In this document: one piece after another, positions 12,261 through 23,006 of the stretch
Numbering within the stretch: position 1 is the first letter of the stretch
How the letters are laid out: the number at the start of each line of letters is the position of its first letter
DNA from: Cryptomeria japonica
Lineage: Eukaryota > Streptophyta > Pinopsida > Cupressales > Cupressaceae
Length of the DNA stretch: 64,000 bases
Assembly: GCF_030272615.1 (NCBI RefSeq)
Contig: NC_081412.1
Coordinates: 341,311,370 to 341,375,369 of the forward strand
Direction of reading: 5' to 3'
Position numbers and translations under genes: made by a program
Notes under the pieces: generated by a model
Databases searched by the model: none
Told to the model about the DNA's origin: nothing
What the model saw: the letters and a program-made list of their open reading frames with translations, nothing else

Positions 12261-12518
12261 CCATGATGCATGCATTGGCAAAGTTCAGATAGAATTTGGT
12301 AGGTGGGAAATTTGTTGTTAGAACTGATCATAACAAGTTGAAATATTTCTTAGAGCAAACAGATTTGAATGAGGGATAACAAAAGTTCCCCATGATGCAT
12401 GCATTGGCAAAGTTCAGATAGAATTTGGTAGGTGGGAAATTTGTTGTTAGAACTGATCATAACAAGTTGAAATATTTCTTAGAGCAAACAGATTTGAATG
12501 AGGGATAACAGAAGTGGG
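12261..12518 (+). repeat. 129-bp in-frame tandem duplication inside RNase H
   Basis: The stretch beginning CCATGATGCATGCATTGGC occurs at 12261 and again at 12390, exactly 129 bp (43 codons) apart. The two copies are identical or nearly so, including their internal stop codons. The duplication therefore arose after the gene was already dead, through unequal exchange or slippage. Confidence 0.92.
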
Positions 12519-12827
12519 TTAGCAAAATTCAATCCTATGACTTTGACATAGAGTATGTGAAAGGAAAAAAAAATATTGTTTCTGATGCTCTTTCTAGAAA
12601 ACCTGCTATTTGCTCTTTGGCTAAAATTTTAGCTGATTGGAAGGCTCATCTCTCGGTTGAGTATTGCAAAAACACATTGGCATGCAACATCATGGATGGC
12701 AAAATTCAGGATGATAGGTTTAGGATGGTAGGCAATCTTATCTACTACAAAGACAAGATTGACTTAGTTCTTGAATCAACATTGAAGGAGAAGATCTTGA
12801 GAGCCATTCGTGATACACCTTTGGTAT

Positions 12828-14130
12828 GATCTAGGATACTTTTGAAATGTAGGAAAATGGATTCTAGCCTACTAAGAATGCAAACTAGGAACCATTTCCA
12901 AACTCTTTCATTGGGGAACAACCAATTAGGATCAATTTTAGTCCTATAGGAGAGTTGAGCATTGTGATTGATTGTTTCCTTTTGAATGTTGATTGGATAT
13001 GATTGAAGGCAATACTGGATAAAAGAACTAGGTAAACTACTAGGTAATCGACAATAATCAACATAAACAAAAATATACCGAACTGGAATGCAAAGTATGA
13101 ACTCAGATTTGGAAATGGGATCTAGAAAGGAACTTGTAGCTGAAATTTGAGCTTGGAAGTGTTGGTTAGGAGAGCTAAGCGCTCTAGACCTAAAGGCATC
13201 TTCGTCAACTAAAACCTGCGGGTTCCAGATGAGGATGCTCAATAGGTCATTCTTCCAAAATTCTTACAAAAAGGTGTCCGTCGATTGAGCAACGCTCCTT
13301 AGACTAGGAGTTTTCGCCTGTTCAAAATCTAGAACCGTATGTCTTAGTCTACTCTCTGCAACTTTGCAACTTTCGGCCATCAAATCTGGAATCTAGACAC
13401 AAAAAGAGAGGAAAGTGTTGTGCTATATAGGGACTTGCCTAAGTCAAACCCTAGGTAGGAAATAACCTACACTACAACTATGATGATTAGAAAAGAAAGC
13501 TTACCCTTGGTAGGGCAAAGGTTGAATCTAAAGTTAAATGCTAAATTGACAAGATTATATCTCAAGATTGATAATGGTGGTGATGCAATGCTCTTTAGAT
13601 ATAATTCAATGTTCTTTAGCTAAGTCCTCCAAGTGTTCATGCAATAACATGATATTTCATAACAAATTCCATCATGAAAACATACTTGAAGATAGGTTTT
13701 TGTAGCTTGTTGCTCCCTGTCTTCATATCTGCTCTTGAAGGAATTATGAATGCTTGTGAATGAAAGTGCAAGATGATTAAAAAGAATTTAGAAATGATGC
13801 CTTATATAGTATTTTCAAGGTATTTTCACATTTAGGCCAATTTCCAATGGTCATATTAAAAATCGGGATTTGATCATGAATGGCAGGAAACAATACACCA
13901 ACACATTCAAACTGGGCTCATTTTTCGGGGACTATGGTGCTAGGTGCCATAGTCCACCCAAAATAGGGAAAATTAAAGGTGGTTGCAGAGTGCACAGGCC
14001 CAGGACATTGGATCAAGTCATCCCATAAGCATATGACGATAGTTTGGATGAGATAAGGCCAAAATAGGCTCAAAACGACTCAAAAGGAGGGACACTAAAT
14101 CAAGGGTCCAAAAACGACTCAAAAGGAGGG
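12828..14130. other. about 1.3-kb insertion splitting the integrase N-terminus
   Basis: Integrase coding breaks after DTPLV (12828) and resumes at about 14136 with FKTYKKVRERFS. Between them lies unrelated non-coding sequence containing a TATA-like GCTATATAGGGAC near 13424 and, at its right end, a 25-bp direct repeat (ACGACTCAAAAGGAGGGACAC..., near 14077 and 14115). No clear TG...CA or terminal inverted repeat pair was found. It may be a solo LTR with decayed ends or another insertion type. A 165-codon minus frame inside it has no recognisable domain. Confidence 0.5.
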
Positions 14131-15356
14131 ACACTACAACTTTAAAACTTACAAGAAGGTTAGAGAAAGGTTCTCTTGAAAGGGCCTCATGGATGATGTC
14201 TTGCAACATTTTGTGACTGTTTGACTTGTTAGTAGAACAAGTCAAAACATACTTTCCCAACAAGGTTGTTACAGCCATTGCCTATTCTAACGCAAATGTG
14301 GGAAAGCACATCTATGGATTTCATCACAGGTCTATGGAAGGTGTAAGGGAGAGACTACATTCTTGTGGTAGTCAACTGGTTGACCAATTTTGCACATTTC
14401 TTTGCCATCTCATCGGAGTATAAGACACCACAAATGGCAAAGTTGCTTTTTAGGGAGGTGTTTATTGTCTAGTCTCCATGAATTCTCAAAGAACATAGTC
14501 AGTTATCAGGATATCAAGTTTCTTAGTACTTTTTGGTAGGATCTATTCAGGTTGCCCAACACAAAATTGACCCCGAGTACCAATTACCATTCTTAGATTG
14601 ATTAAAGACGGAAATTGTGAATAGATGGGTGGAGGGCTATTTGCATAACTATGTAGCGAGGTAGTAGAAGACTTGGATTTGGTGGTTACATTTGGGTGGT
14701 TACATGCTGATTGGGATGACTCCTTTTAGAGCATTGGATGGATATGATGCTCCATCGTTAATGGATTTAACCTTTGGTGATAGTAGAGCCCCTAAGGCTA
14801 AAGATTCGACACAGGAGAGCCAGGTCATCCTCATGACACTTAAGGATAATCTTTAGAGTGCCCAAAATCAGCAAAAGATATATGCAAACAGGCACAAAGT
14901 TGAGAGAAGTTTTGAGGTGGGGGTCCTAGTTTTCTTGCACCTTAAGCTCTACTGGCATACATATTTGAAGAAGAGTGGTGTGGAGAAGTTGATGCCTCAT
15001 TTCTATGACTCTAACAAGATTATTCAAAGGATTAATGAAGTAGCATGTGAGCTAGAGCTGCCATTTTATACTAGGATTCATAATGTGTTCCACATTTCTT
15101 TCCTTAAAAAGGCACTTGGGTAGCACATCACATCATCACCTGAGCTTCCACAGTTAGATGAAGATGACAGATAGGTTTTAGTGCTAGATGAAATTCTAGA
15201 TGTCAAAGAGAGAAGATTGAGGAGTAGAGTGATCAAGGAGTACCTCGTTAGATGAAAAGACTTGCCAATTGATGATGCCACTTTGGAGGATGAACAGAAT
15301 TTGCAGCATCCTAATCTTCAATTGCTTGAGGATAAGCAATTTTGGGAAGGGAGGAT

Positions 15357-16740
15357 TGTAATGTTCCCTTCTGAGGAGTAGTCAGACCTATTTCATCCCA
15401 TAGGCTAAAGTCAAGCAATATGGGGATAAATTAAATTAATTATTCTAAGTTGTCCAATAAAATATCATTTTATGGATAACTTATTTTAATTAATTTAATA
15501 AAGTCACTAAGTGAAAAATAAAAGAAATATTAAAAAGGTCACTTTATTATTGAGTTCAATGAAATATTAAAAAAGTAGGAAGTTGAAAAGACCTTCGGGA
15601 AAGTTCCTTGGGTTATTATAAAAGAACATTTTAGAGCTCATTTCTTTGTGCTTGGCATATTTTTTCTCTACTTGGATTTTGAAGAGCTGTTTGTGGAGCA
15701 AAATCCCTAGGACAAAAAATCTAAGGGAGCTGGTTTCAGTTTGAAGCATCTACCCTAGGTAGTTGGAGGTGGATCCACTTAGGTTTTTGCATTTGGATTC
15801 AAAGATTGAAGTTTGGAAGTTTGTTGAAGTCTTATTTTAAGATAAATTTCAAAATTTATAGTTTTTGTTTTGAAGATTTGGAGGTTGGAGTCCATAAAAT
15901 AATGATTGATATTTTCATTTTCATTTTGCGCGACTAATATTTATTCATATTGCTGGGTTGAATGCATTATGAAATTATTTGTAGGAGAAGATACTAATGC
16001 TGCAATTGTTGCATTTCCTTGGCATTAGAAGTAATAAGAAATTCGTTGAGGAATCTGTGGGTTGTTTGAGGCATTTGAAATAGTTTTGATCAATCGCTCT
16101 TCTCTGGAGAGGTTGTGCTGACTTGAGAGGGTATATGGTTAGAGTTTTGATGAAATTGAATTGACATGGCTGGCATAAGACCCTCTTTGAGTGGTGTGGA
16201 AATGACCTACAGTCACACAGTGCATTTGAAGTGTGACGCATATATCAGAGGAGTTGTGTGACTGTTCTTGGAAACCATTTGTTGTGCAACTAAATTAGGA
16301 TGTCTTCATTAATGCATGGGAAGACAATTACAACTGGGTATGAAAGCTACAGGTGCTGGACATATAGCATCCCAAGGGCTGTGATGTGAAGCTTGGGATT
16401 GATTGCTGGAGTTTATTTCTGTACTATATTATCTTTGCATTGTTTTGCTGAAGAAATGCTTTCTGTAATCTGCCAATAGGAGATTCCTGTAGATTTTGGT
16501 CATGCTTTCGATTTCACCACATTTTGGGACATTGGGAACCTTAGGACAGTGATTTCAAGTGTTCTGGTTCATTGCACTTGTTGGTGATCTTGGTATGCTA
16601 AAGCACTGTAGTTTCATGAAAGTTAAATCTGTCAATAAAGGTCTGAATCTTCATTTTCTGGAAACTGCTGTATGACAGTCATAAATAGTGAATGAAAAGT
16701 TTAATATTTCTGAGTGAAGTATACTCCTTGCGTTATCTTT
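15357..16740 (+). mobile_element. 3' LTR start of the decayed gypsy element
   Basis: Begins TGTAATGTTCCCTTCTGAGG directly at the end of the pol frame, as in other plant chromoviruses whose last codons overlap the LTR. A TATA-like TTATAAAAG lies near 15613. The right boundary is not resolved: no second LTR and no TSD were found. The end given is only where the character of the sequence changes at a T-rich run. Confidence 0.5.
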
Positions 16741-16990
16741 TTTTTTTTTCTGTATGAATTGGTTATCATGCACGTGCAAATATAGTTTCAAAACCCTCAA
16801 AACTGGCATCAACTAAACCTACAAATCATAACCATATAACTCAGTGAGCTGCAAATGAAATATTTGACAATATGCATGAACAGAAATATAAAACAAAGGA
16901 AGAAAGTTTGTGCAAACTTGACCCGGAATTTTACACTCTGCTACTATAACCTTTGAAAGGGCAATTTGCCAATCCTCTTGTTTATGAACA
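16741..16990. other. unassigned
   Basis: A poly-T run followed by AT-rich sequence with no recognised frame or terminus. It may be the 3' part of the minus-strand element to the right. Confidence 0.25.
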
Positions 16991-16992
16991 TT

Positions 16993-18079
16993 CTCCTCAT
17001 CAACCTTCCTTGTTTATGTTCATGCTGCCATCTCCCTTTAGCTCATCATCTTCAAGGCAAATCAAGTACTTATGCTCCTCATGTTCTATCATCATTTTTT
17101 GAGCCTCCTCTTTTGTAACTTCTAGTTATTTCTCTAAAAATTTCACTTCTTTGTCTTTGCATTGATGGTTAGGTCCCCAAGTCTTTTTGCATGAGAAGCA
17201 AAGATTATTTCTTCCAAGCTCATTTCTGCTACACTCTTCTTTTCTTGAAATTGCGATACTTTCCTCAGTCTTTTTGCATGAAAAGCAAAGACTATTTCTT
17301 CCGATCTCATTATTGCTACACTTTTCTTTTCTTGAAATTACAATACTTTCCTCTTCCCTTGTAGATGCTTCTTGAGTATATTCTTTAGTTATTCTTTCAA
17401 TTGAGAAGTGTGGTCTCAACTTTTGCTTGCATTGTTTACCAACATTTACAACCGTTGCTGAAGGAAACTTCTGCTTCTTTCTCAAAGCAGCCAATAAAAT
17501 AAGATAAAAGTGCCTAGGAGATAGAGTCACTCATTCAGAATCAAAGACATAATGGTTTGCATAAAAGCTATAACATTCTCTGCATGACTCACATTAACAA
17601 TAGCCAAGAAATGTTGAAACATTTCAAGAATAAGATCTTCACAATCAAGATCTATCATCATAACACATGATCTAACTCTTGGAACAGTTTCAAGAATTTT
17701 CACCTTCTTAGCAAAAGAAGGATTTCTCGTATCATCCAAACCTTGGAAACTTTCTACAATCAGCTAAAATGGCTCTCTCATAATGTTATCATTGTGCAGA
17801 ATTTAAAGAACTGTAATTCTTGTTAATTAGCTAATGCAGATGGTGACTGCAAGTTTTAGATTGTCATCTGGGTTTTTCATAAGTTATGGCTTAACCAAAG
17901 AGTTCACAAGGGCCATGACAATTTGCATCTCCAGAATTAAGCTTCTTTATCTTAGATAAACAACTCTCCACTTTTTCCAAAGTGCAAACTAGATCATATT
18001 TTGATTGAGGTGGGTGATCGAGTCTCTTACATGCTTTATAAAGTTTCTTTTGCAAAACTTCTTTACTGAATGATGCCAT
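16993..18079 (-). pseudogene. PDS5-like: PDS5-like cohesin-factor fragment fused to a gag-type zinc knuckle
   Basis: Read on the minus strand from ATG at 18079, the sequence follows the N-terminus of plant PDS5 proteins (HEAT-repeat cohesin cofactors acting on chromatin). Collinear blocks include MASFSKEVLQKKL, a LVKP...NPDDN block, LAVTICIS.LTRIT, LIVESFQGLDDT, FAKKVKILETV, RSCVMMIDLDCEDLILEMFQ and SPRHFYLILLAALRK...KLRPHFS. There are no introns, at least three frameshifts (about 17890, about 17760, about 17528) and several stops, so it is a spliced, dead copy. The frame then runs into Lys/Glu-rich sequence ending in CFSCKKTWGPNHQC (about 17158-17200), a CX2CX7HXC knuckle as in plant gypsy gag, then more acidic sequence to about 16993. 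A retroelement PBS lies 154 bp upstream of the ATG. The best reading is host-gene capture by an LTR retrotransposon; a chance insertion next to an old PBS is the alternative. Confidence 0.7.
17180..17353 (-). repeat. 87-bp tandem duplication in the gag-like tail
   Basis: Two adjacent 29-codon units (17353-17267 and 17266-17180). Each encodes EESI(V/A)ISRKE(K/E)CS then GRN(S/N)LCFSCKKT, duplicating the first half of the zinc knuckle. Only the second unit is followed by the WGPNHQC half, so only one complete knuckle exists. Confidence 0.85.
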
Positions 18080-18232
18080 TATTCACAACTTGGAAGAATC
18101 AAGCCTTTGACAAACCTCTGAAACTCAACTATTGAAATTGAGATGCGATTTACAATTGCTGAAGAACCTATTGTGCAAGTGCTGAACACTAAAAATGTAC
18201 TACAAAGATTAAACACCAACGGGTTAGCAAGA

Positions 18233-18247
18233 CCAGTTCTGATACCA
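18233..18247 (-). other. primer-binding site (minus strand)
   Basis: On the minus strand it reads TGGTATCAGAACTGG, close to the tRNA-Met PBS, one base inside the LTR end ...GGGTTGTTACA. It sets the minus orientation of the element that carries the PDS5-like frame. Confidence 0.7.
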
Positions 18248-18248
18248 C

Positions 18249-19000
18249 TGTAACAACCCACCCTACTTTTTATTTTTATTTTTGCAATAGAAAGATAAAT
18301 ATGCAATGTCTTCAGCACTTGTTGATCACCCAAATCTCAGAGTAGTCATGGTGAGCATATTGTGCATCTAACCACATAGCTAATCTAAATGAATTCAATT
18401 ACAAAATGGTATGGCAGTAAGCCAACTAGAATATGCAAGTGGTAGAGCTTTTGGCAGACTATGTAAAAATGACATGCAGGTAGCAAAGTCAGTGTATCAA
18501 CACCTCTTTGACATACTGCATGTATGCAATACAAGCCATCTAGCAGAATGTCTACGCTTGACTTAGACCAAAGTGGTTGATAATGTCAGCTTGTTTGATG
18601 CCAAAATGGGCCAAATGAAATGCTATACAGATTGGCAGTAAACTATCCAATTTTACAAAATGAATTGCATACAAAAGACAGCCTCTGATAGTACTACCAT
18701 TTGAGGTTTAAAAGAATAACTTGACATGCATTACAAATTGAGAATTGATGAAATAAAATGCTGTTATAAATGGATATAAAGTTCTGATTATAAAATCAGA
18801 CTGCTGCAATATCCAAAATAAGACCAAGTAGGCACTCTTGTTGTTGCACCAATTTTTTTTTGGCACTCTTTCCCAATTACAATGATTTTCCAGTACCTTC
18901 AGTTGAAAATGATTTTCCTATTTATAGACCCTAGGAGACTAAAATTCAAACCCCAAAGAAAAATCTGATTGTATCTATAAAATCTTTGACATTAACTGCA
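18249..19000 (-). mobile_element. 5' LTR of the PDS5-carrying element (right end unresolved)
   Basis: In minus orientation the LTR ends GGGTGGGTTGTTACA at 18249, next to the PBS. A TATA box lies about 670 bp further out. The outer TG end and the partner 3' LTR to the left of 17 kb could not be located, so the length is approximate. Confidence 0.5.
18917..18927 (-). promoter_or_regulatory. TATA box in the minus-strand LTR
   Basis: CTATAAATAGG on the minus strand, a near-ideal plant TATA box, about 670 bp upstream of the LTR/PBS boundary and pointing into the PDS5-gag frame. Confidence 0.55.
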
Positions 19001-19999
19001 TTATCAAGTGAATGCTCTATTTTTTTATCAGTCCCATTTTCTCACAATCTTGATCTATATTAGAGTATTAATGGTTTCACTGGGCTCAATGGCTGGCTGG
19101 ACCGGTTAGGTGAGCAAGACGTGTTCTACCATTCCTCTGCAAGGTAAACCAGAAGAAGAAGAAGACAATTTTAACGTCCATGAGGCTGAGGATAGCCTAT
19201 GGGACAGTTTGCCCAATCAAACCGACTTCTGCAAATCAATTCTTTACATATGCAAGTTGATGATGAGCACCCCCAACTTCTCAATATACTCCTAAATCAA
19301 TAAATTATACCACGAGCTAGCAGTTAATATATTAACAAACTTATTCCTGCCATCCTTGAAGGCTTCACACTGAAAAAATTAAATGTTTTCCAGTTTCCAC
19401 TTTCCTGGAGGTGCAAAAAGTGCATACTTCAATGGTGATCCTGCTTGAATTCCTTGTTTACATCAATGATGTTGGCAAAGAGTTGGAAATAATTTTTCCA
19501 GTGTAACCTAAAGATGAGTTTCCCCTAGATTTGCAGCCCTTTCAGAGAAGGGGATGGCCCAGGGACAGGGGGACGGTGGGAAACGTCCCCTTGCCGTCCC
19601 AACAAAATGAATTTTTGCTAGAAACATTTTGGAAATGCAAAAACGGTGGGCACGCCTAGGGGGGACAATTGGGGATATCCAAGACATCCCTTGACCGTCC
19701 CAAGGACGACTGGCCACCCCCCCCTGGGGTGTGCCTCATTTTCTTTAAAAAAACCACCCAAACTTAGAATAAATCAGGCTTATTATTTTTTAAATAAATC
19801 AGAGATAGTACTACTTCTCTATAACTTGTGTACAACTCTAACTTCAACCTCAATTAGTTAATTGTAACTTTGATTTGGACTGCCTTTGGAGTTTGGACAC
19901 CTGCGAATTAAGTCAAGATTTAATTGTGTTTTTTCTGAAATTAATTGTTGCTCATGCATTTCTTCTTTTAGGATAGTTATTTAGAAGTTCTCAAGTCTT
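19001..19999. other. unassigned flank, with G/C-rich GGGGAC words
   Basis: No gene recognised. Between about 19545 and 19740 there are clustered GGGGAC/GTCCC words, partly mirrored as the complement at about 30610-30660 on the far side of the Tat/Athila-like element. They may be the sub-terminal regions of an older DNA transposon into which the retroelement inserted, but I could not define termini. Confidence 0.3.
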
Positions 20000-20004
20000 C
20001 AACT

Positions 20005-20259
20005 TGTTGGCGGCATTATTGTACACGGGAATAACATTAGTTAATTATGTGTAATTGTTTTGGTTAGTTGGCAACCGAGGGGTGGAAGTTGCGGTGCGAC
20101 GGTTGGCGCTCGCACCCCCTCGGTACCCTTTTATAGTCCGGAATGTAACTTGTAAAGGAGACTTATGAATAGAACATCTGTTACACTTGTCTGATATTTA
20201 CGGCATTATTCTGCGTTATGTCTTTTATGTCTTAAGTTATTCACCCGAGAGGGCAAACA
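20005..20259 (+). repeat. 5' LTR of the Tat/Athila-like element
   Basis: 255 bp, TGTTGGCGGCATTATTG ... GAGAGGGCAAACA. A TATA-like CCTTTTATAG sits mid-LTR near 20127. Compared with the 3' LTR: C/T near 20121, G/C near 20136, T/C near 20223, and absence of an ACTT duplication. Confidence 0.95.
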
Positions 20260-20261
20260 TT

Positions 20262-20274
20262 TGGCGCTGTTGCC
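20262..20274 (+). other. primer-binding site, tRNA-Asp type
   Basis: TGGCGCTGTTGCC, two bases after the LTR, matches 12 of 13 bases of the tRNA-Asp complement TGGCGCCGTTGCC used by Athila-like plant elements. Confidence 0.8.
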
Positions 20275-20318
20275 TAGACGAACTCGGGAACAGAAGACAC
20301 GGATGGCGCATAGACACA

Positions 20319-20687
20319 ATGGGCCTACCCGTTGGTGAGGTGAACCCGGAGGCCGACGACGCGCAGACAGAACTGTACACAGGGGAAGACGCGGCAACGC
20401 GGGAGTTTTCAATTTTGCTCCAGGTAGCCATTCAGACATACGTTCGACGAGAAGCAGCGGAGGCAGAAATCCCACCAAGTGCCGTGTGGACAGAGCTGGA
20501 GGTTAGCCCGGCAGTGAAGCGGTTAATGAACCACCTCCCCCGGTTGCTTGCACAGGCATCGCTGGCGCAACAGGCCCGCCTGGAGGAGATTGGCCAAGAA
20601 GAGCGAGGACAACAAATCCTGCAACGATACGAAGAGAACAACCGACAGGACACGGAAAGAGATGGCGGCAGGCCAGGAGGGAATTGA
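20319..20687 (+). CDS. small 5' ORF of the Tat/Athila-like element
   Basis: ATG at 20319 (MGLPVGEVNPEADD) opens a 122-codon frame. The larger frame seen from 20187 begins inside the LTR and is unlikely to be the real start. The product is Glu/Arg/Gln-rich and probably helical, without a recognised domain. It ends 110 bp before the main gag frame and might be an N-terminal gag segment cut off by a frameshift, or a separate leader ORF. Confidence 0.5.
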   Translation: MGLPVGEVNPEADDAQTELYTGEDAATREFSILLQVAIQTYVRREAAEAEIPPSAVWTELEVSPAVKRLMNHLPRLLAQASLAQQARLEEIGQEERGQQILQRYEENNRQDTERDGGRPGGN

Positions 20688-20797
20688 ACCGTGAACTTCT
20701 TATTTTCAAATAAAAGTGTCATTGACACGAGTTGTACTTGAGCAGATGAATTAACAAATACATGTTTTTGATTTAAAGTATTGAGAGTTAAGGAGAT

Positions 20798-23006
20798 GTG
20801 TTACAATCAATGCCAAACTTGTTGAATAAAGATAGAAATAGAAAACCGGAAACGAACGAGTGGGAGGCCGCGCAGAGGGCTTTGATTTTGGAGCAGCAAG
20901 TAGAACGTAGACGGAGGCTAAGGCAACTTGCCGAAGGACGACCTGCCGAAGGTGGGCCTGAGGGGAACCAAGGAGGTGTCACGGAAGGTGCAGAGACCGA
21001 CGGAAATTTCTACGCGTCGCCAGATCATCGTAGGACGCGGAGCCACGAAGAATTTTTAGAAGAAACAAGGTTACGGCGAAGTCTAGTCGAGGAGACTCGG
21101 GATCAGTTTAGGAACTTATCCCTCACGCCACGGAGTGAAGATCACCAACGGGAAGCAGGAGTAGGAGCGTGTCCGAACGAAGGGGAGGGCAACAGTACGG
21201 GTGTAGGTGCCACACGTGACAGGCAAAACACCGTACCTCCAGGACACACCACCAACACTACCGGAGGTAGCAACGCAGGGCCACAGACACAGCCACAGAC
21301 ATAGACACAACCGCCTCCAGGAAGACGACCAGGGATGGCGAGCAAACAAAAGTTACCAAAGTTCACAGGGGATGGCAAGGAAGACCCCTTACAGCACTGC
21401 CGTACATGTGAGACCATTTGGTCTGCCAATGGAGTAACAGACCATGATGACTGGGTACAGCAGTTCCTAGCCACGTTACGAGGAGTCGCCATAGATTGGT
21501 ACTCCGATATAGATAAGCAAAAAGTGGCCACATGGGCTACCCTACAGAAGGAATTCACAGAGGAGTTCCGGTTGCTTCGTGATGACAACGAAATTGTGAC
21601 AGAGATATATAGTACCAAGCAAGGTACTAAGGAGACAGTACGGGCATACAGTCGGAGGCTGAAAGAACTCTTGGGTAAAATGGAGAGCCAGCCGGCTGAG
21701 GGCTTAAAAAAAATGATGGTTCGTGGAAGGATTGAAATCCTCCCTACGAAAAAAAATGAATATTGTACCTCCGACGTCATATGACGACGCCTATAACAGG
21801 GCAATGGATCTGGAAAGCGAGTACAAAACATCAAGAAAGAAGAAAAGTAATAGATATTCATCTGACGATGATGAAGATTCTGACGGAGAGAGCAATAGCA
21901 GTAGCGAATCGGGTAAAAAGGTACATGCGCTCCAGAAGGACATGGAACGAATGCTGAGAGAATTCAAGGCCATGAAAGGGAGTACAAGTAGGATGGAAGA
22001 AACTGAAGTATGGTGTACAGACTGCAGGAGCGATGGACACACAAAGGGTACTTGCCCGAAGAAGGCATTCTGTGAGATTTGCCAAATGATGGGACACTCT
22101 ACCAAGGAGTGCCCATACAATATGAAAACCCGAAGCCCGAACCAGGTGTTGTTCACAGAGCAGGCCACAACATCCGCACCAGCGGGTATGGGCCAGCAGA
22201 CTAACACAACGACATCATCTGGAGGATACTGGGATAATAGACGCGGCGGCGGCGGCGGAAGAAACAATAACAATAACAACAATAAAAACCGGATCCAGTA
22301 CGATGCCAAGGGCCGACCGATGATTCAATGTAGGGCCTGCAATCAGTGGGGACACTTCACCCGCGAGTGTACGAAGGAAGCCAACACTCAACACCTCTGC
22401 CGATGGTGCGGGCCAGGCGACCACGAGGACGCAAATTACCCGAAGCCTGGTGTACACCTTCTAAACATAGAACCTACGAAGGCAAAAATATTGGCAATCA
22501 CAAGGGCGCAGGCTAAAAAGATTGCCTACCCAAATCCCCACACAGAGACCGAGAGAGTACGGGAGGCTAGAGACGAGATCACAAAAGAAATGGCCGCACA
22601 AGGACAAAACAGTCACCAGATAGCAGGTCCACCACGGACAAAGGGAGAAGAGGAAATCTTACGGCAAATCTTGCAAGTAGAGGTACCGGTGAAAATTCAA
22701 GACCTCCTGGAGAGTATGCCGCAGCTAAAAACGGCTATTTTAAACTCTGTACCCCCACAAGTAACAACGGAGGAGGTCGTGCGCCCCACAACCAACTCCG
22801 CCTGTAGGGAGGTCACGAACCCCGCGGTCGACCCCATGTTGGTAGTCAACAGCGGACGCCACCCGGCGGTGGTAGAAATGGGTATACTAGGGACCACCCT
22901 AACAGACACGATTGTGGACGGAGGGTCAGGAGTAAATGTACTCCCAGAAGCGACATGGAAAAGTTGGGAAAGCCTACGTTGTGGCCCCCTACGTTCAACC
23001 TACTAG
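20798..23006 (+). pseudogene. gag: gag and start of protease, broken
   Basis: The main gag frame starts near 20798. A Gln/Arg-rich region is followed by a retrotransposon gag capsid domain (about 21340-21700; YSDIDKQKVATWATLQKEF) and a Lys/Ser/Asp-rich linker. Zinc knuckles follow: CTDCRSDGHTKGTC, CEICQMMGHSTKEC and CRACNQWGHFTREC, with a degenerate fourth (CRWCGPGDHEDANY). A poly-Asn stretch (near 22262-22290) sits between the second and third. The aspartic protease site VDGGSGVNVL lies at about 22915-22945. Lesions: TAG at 21302-21304, a one-base frameshift near 21715 next to an A run, and a frameshift near 22965 in protease. Three to four knuckles is more than the usual one or two in plant gypsy gag. 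Confidence 0.88.

Larger units (their letters stand above)
11343..15356 (+). pseudogene. pol: decayed chromovirus-like gypsy pol (RT, RNase H, integrase, chromodomain)
   Basis: Starts inside the RT domain (GHIWPSLSPFSSS) and runs through RT fingers/palm (RIDELLDELHG, FLVMPFSLTN), RNase H (VVRTDHNKLKYFL), the integrase zinc region, the integrase core (SMDFITGL near 14310; NRWVEGYL near 14620) and a C-terminal chromodomain-like segment (EYLVR, KDLPIDDAT, 15240-15285), ending FWEGRIVMFPS next to the LTR. The catalytic YIDD equivalent reads FDYILIY, so one catalytic Asp is lost. Many stops (for example TGA 11539, TAG about 11557) and frameshifts make it clearly dead. The gag, protease and first part of RT are missing. 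It is interrupted by a tandem duplication and by a foreign 1.3-kb insert. Confidence 0.88.

Noticed and set aside
12745-13242. 165-codon minus frame in the 1.3-kb insert
   Set aside because: No domain recognised. It crosses the insertion boundary into integrase antisense, so it cannot be a real gene.
21142-22309. Minus-strand frames of 170-240 codons opposite gag
   Set aside because: They are shadows of the plus-strand gag-protease coding and contain no recognisable domain. An antisense ORF of the Tat type would be expected after integrase, not here.
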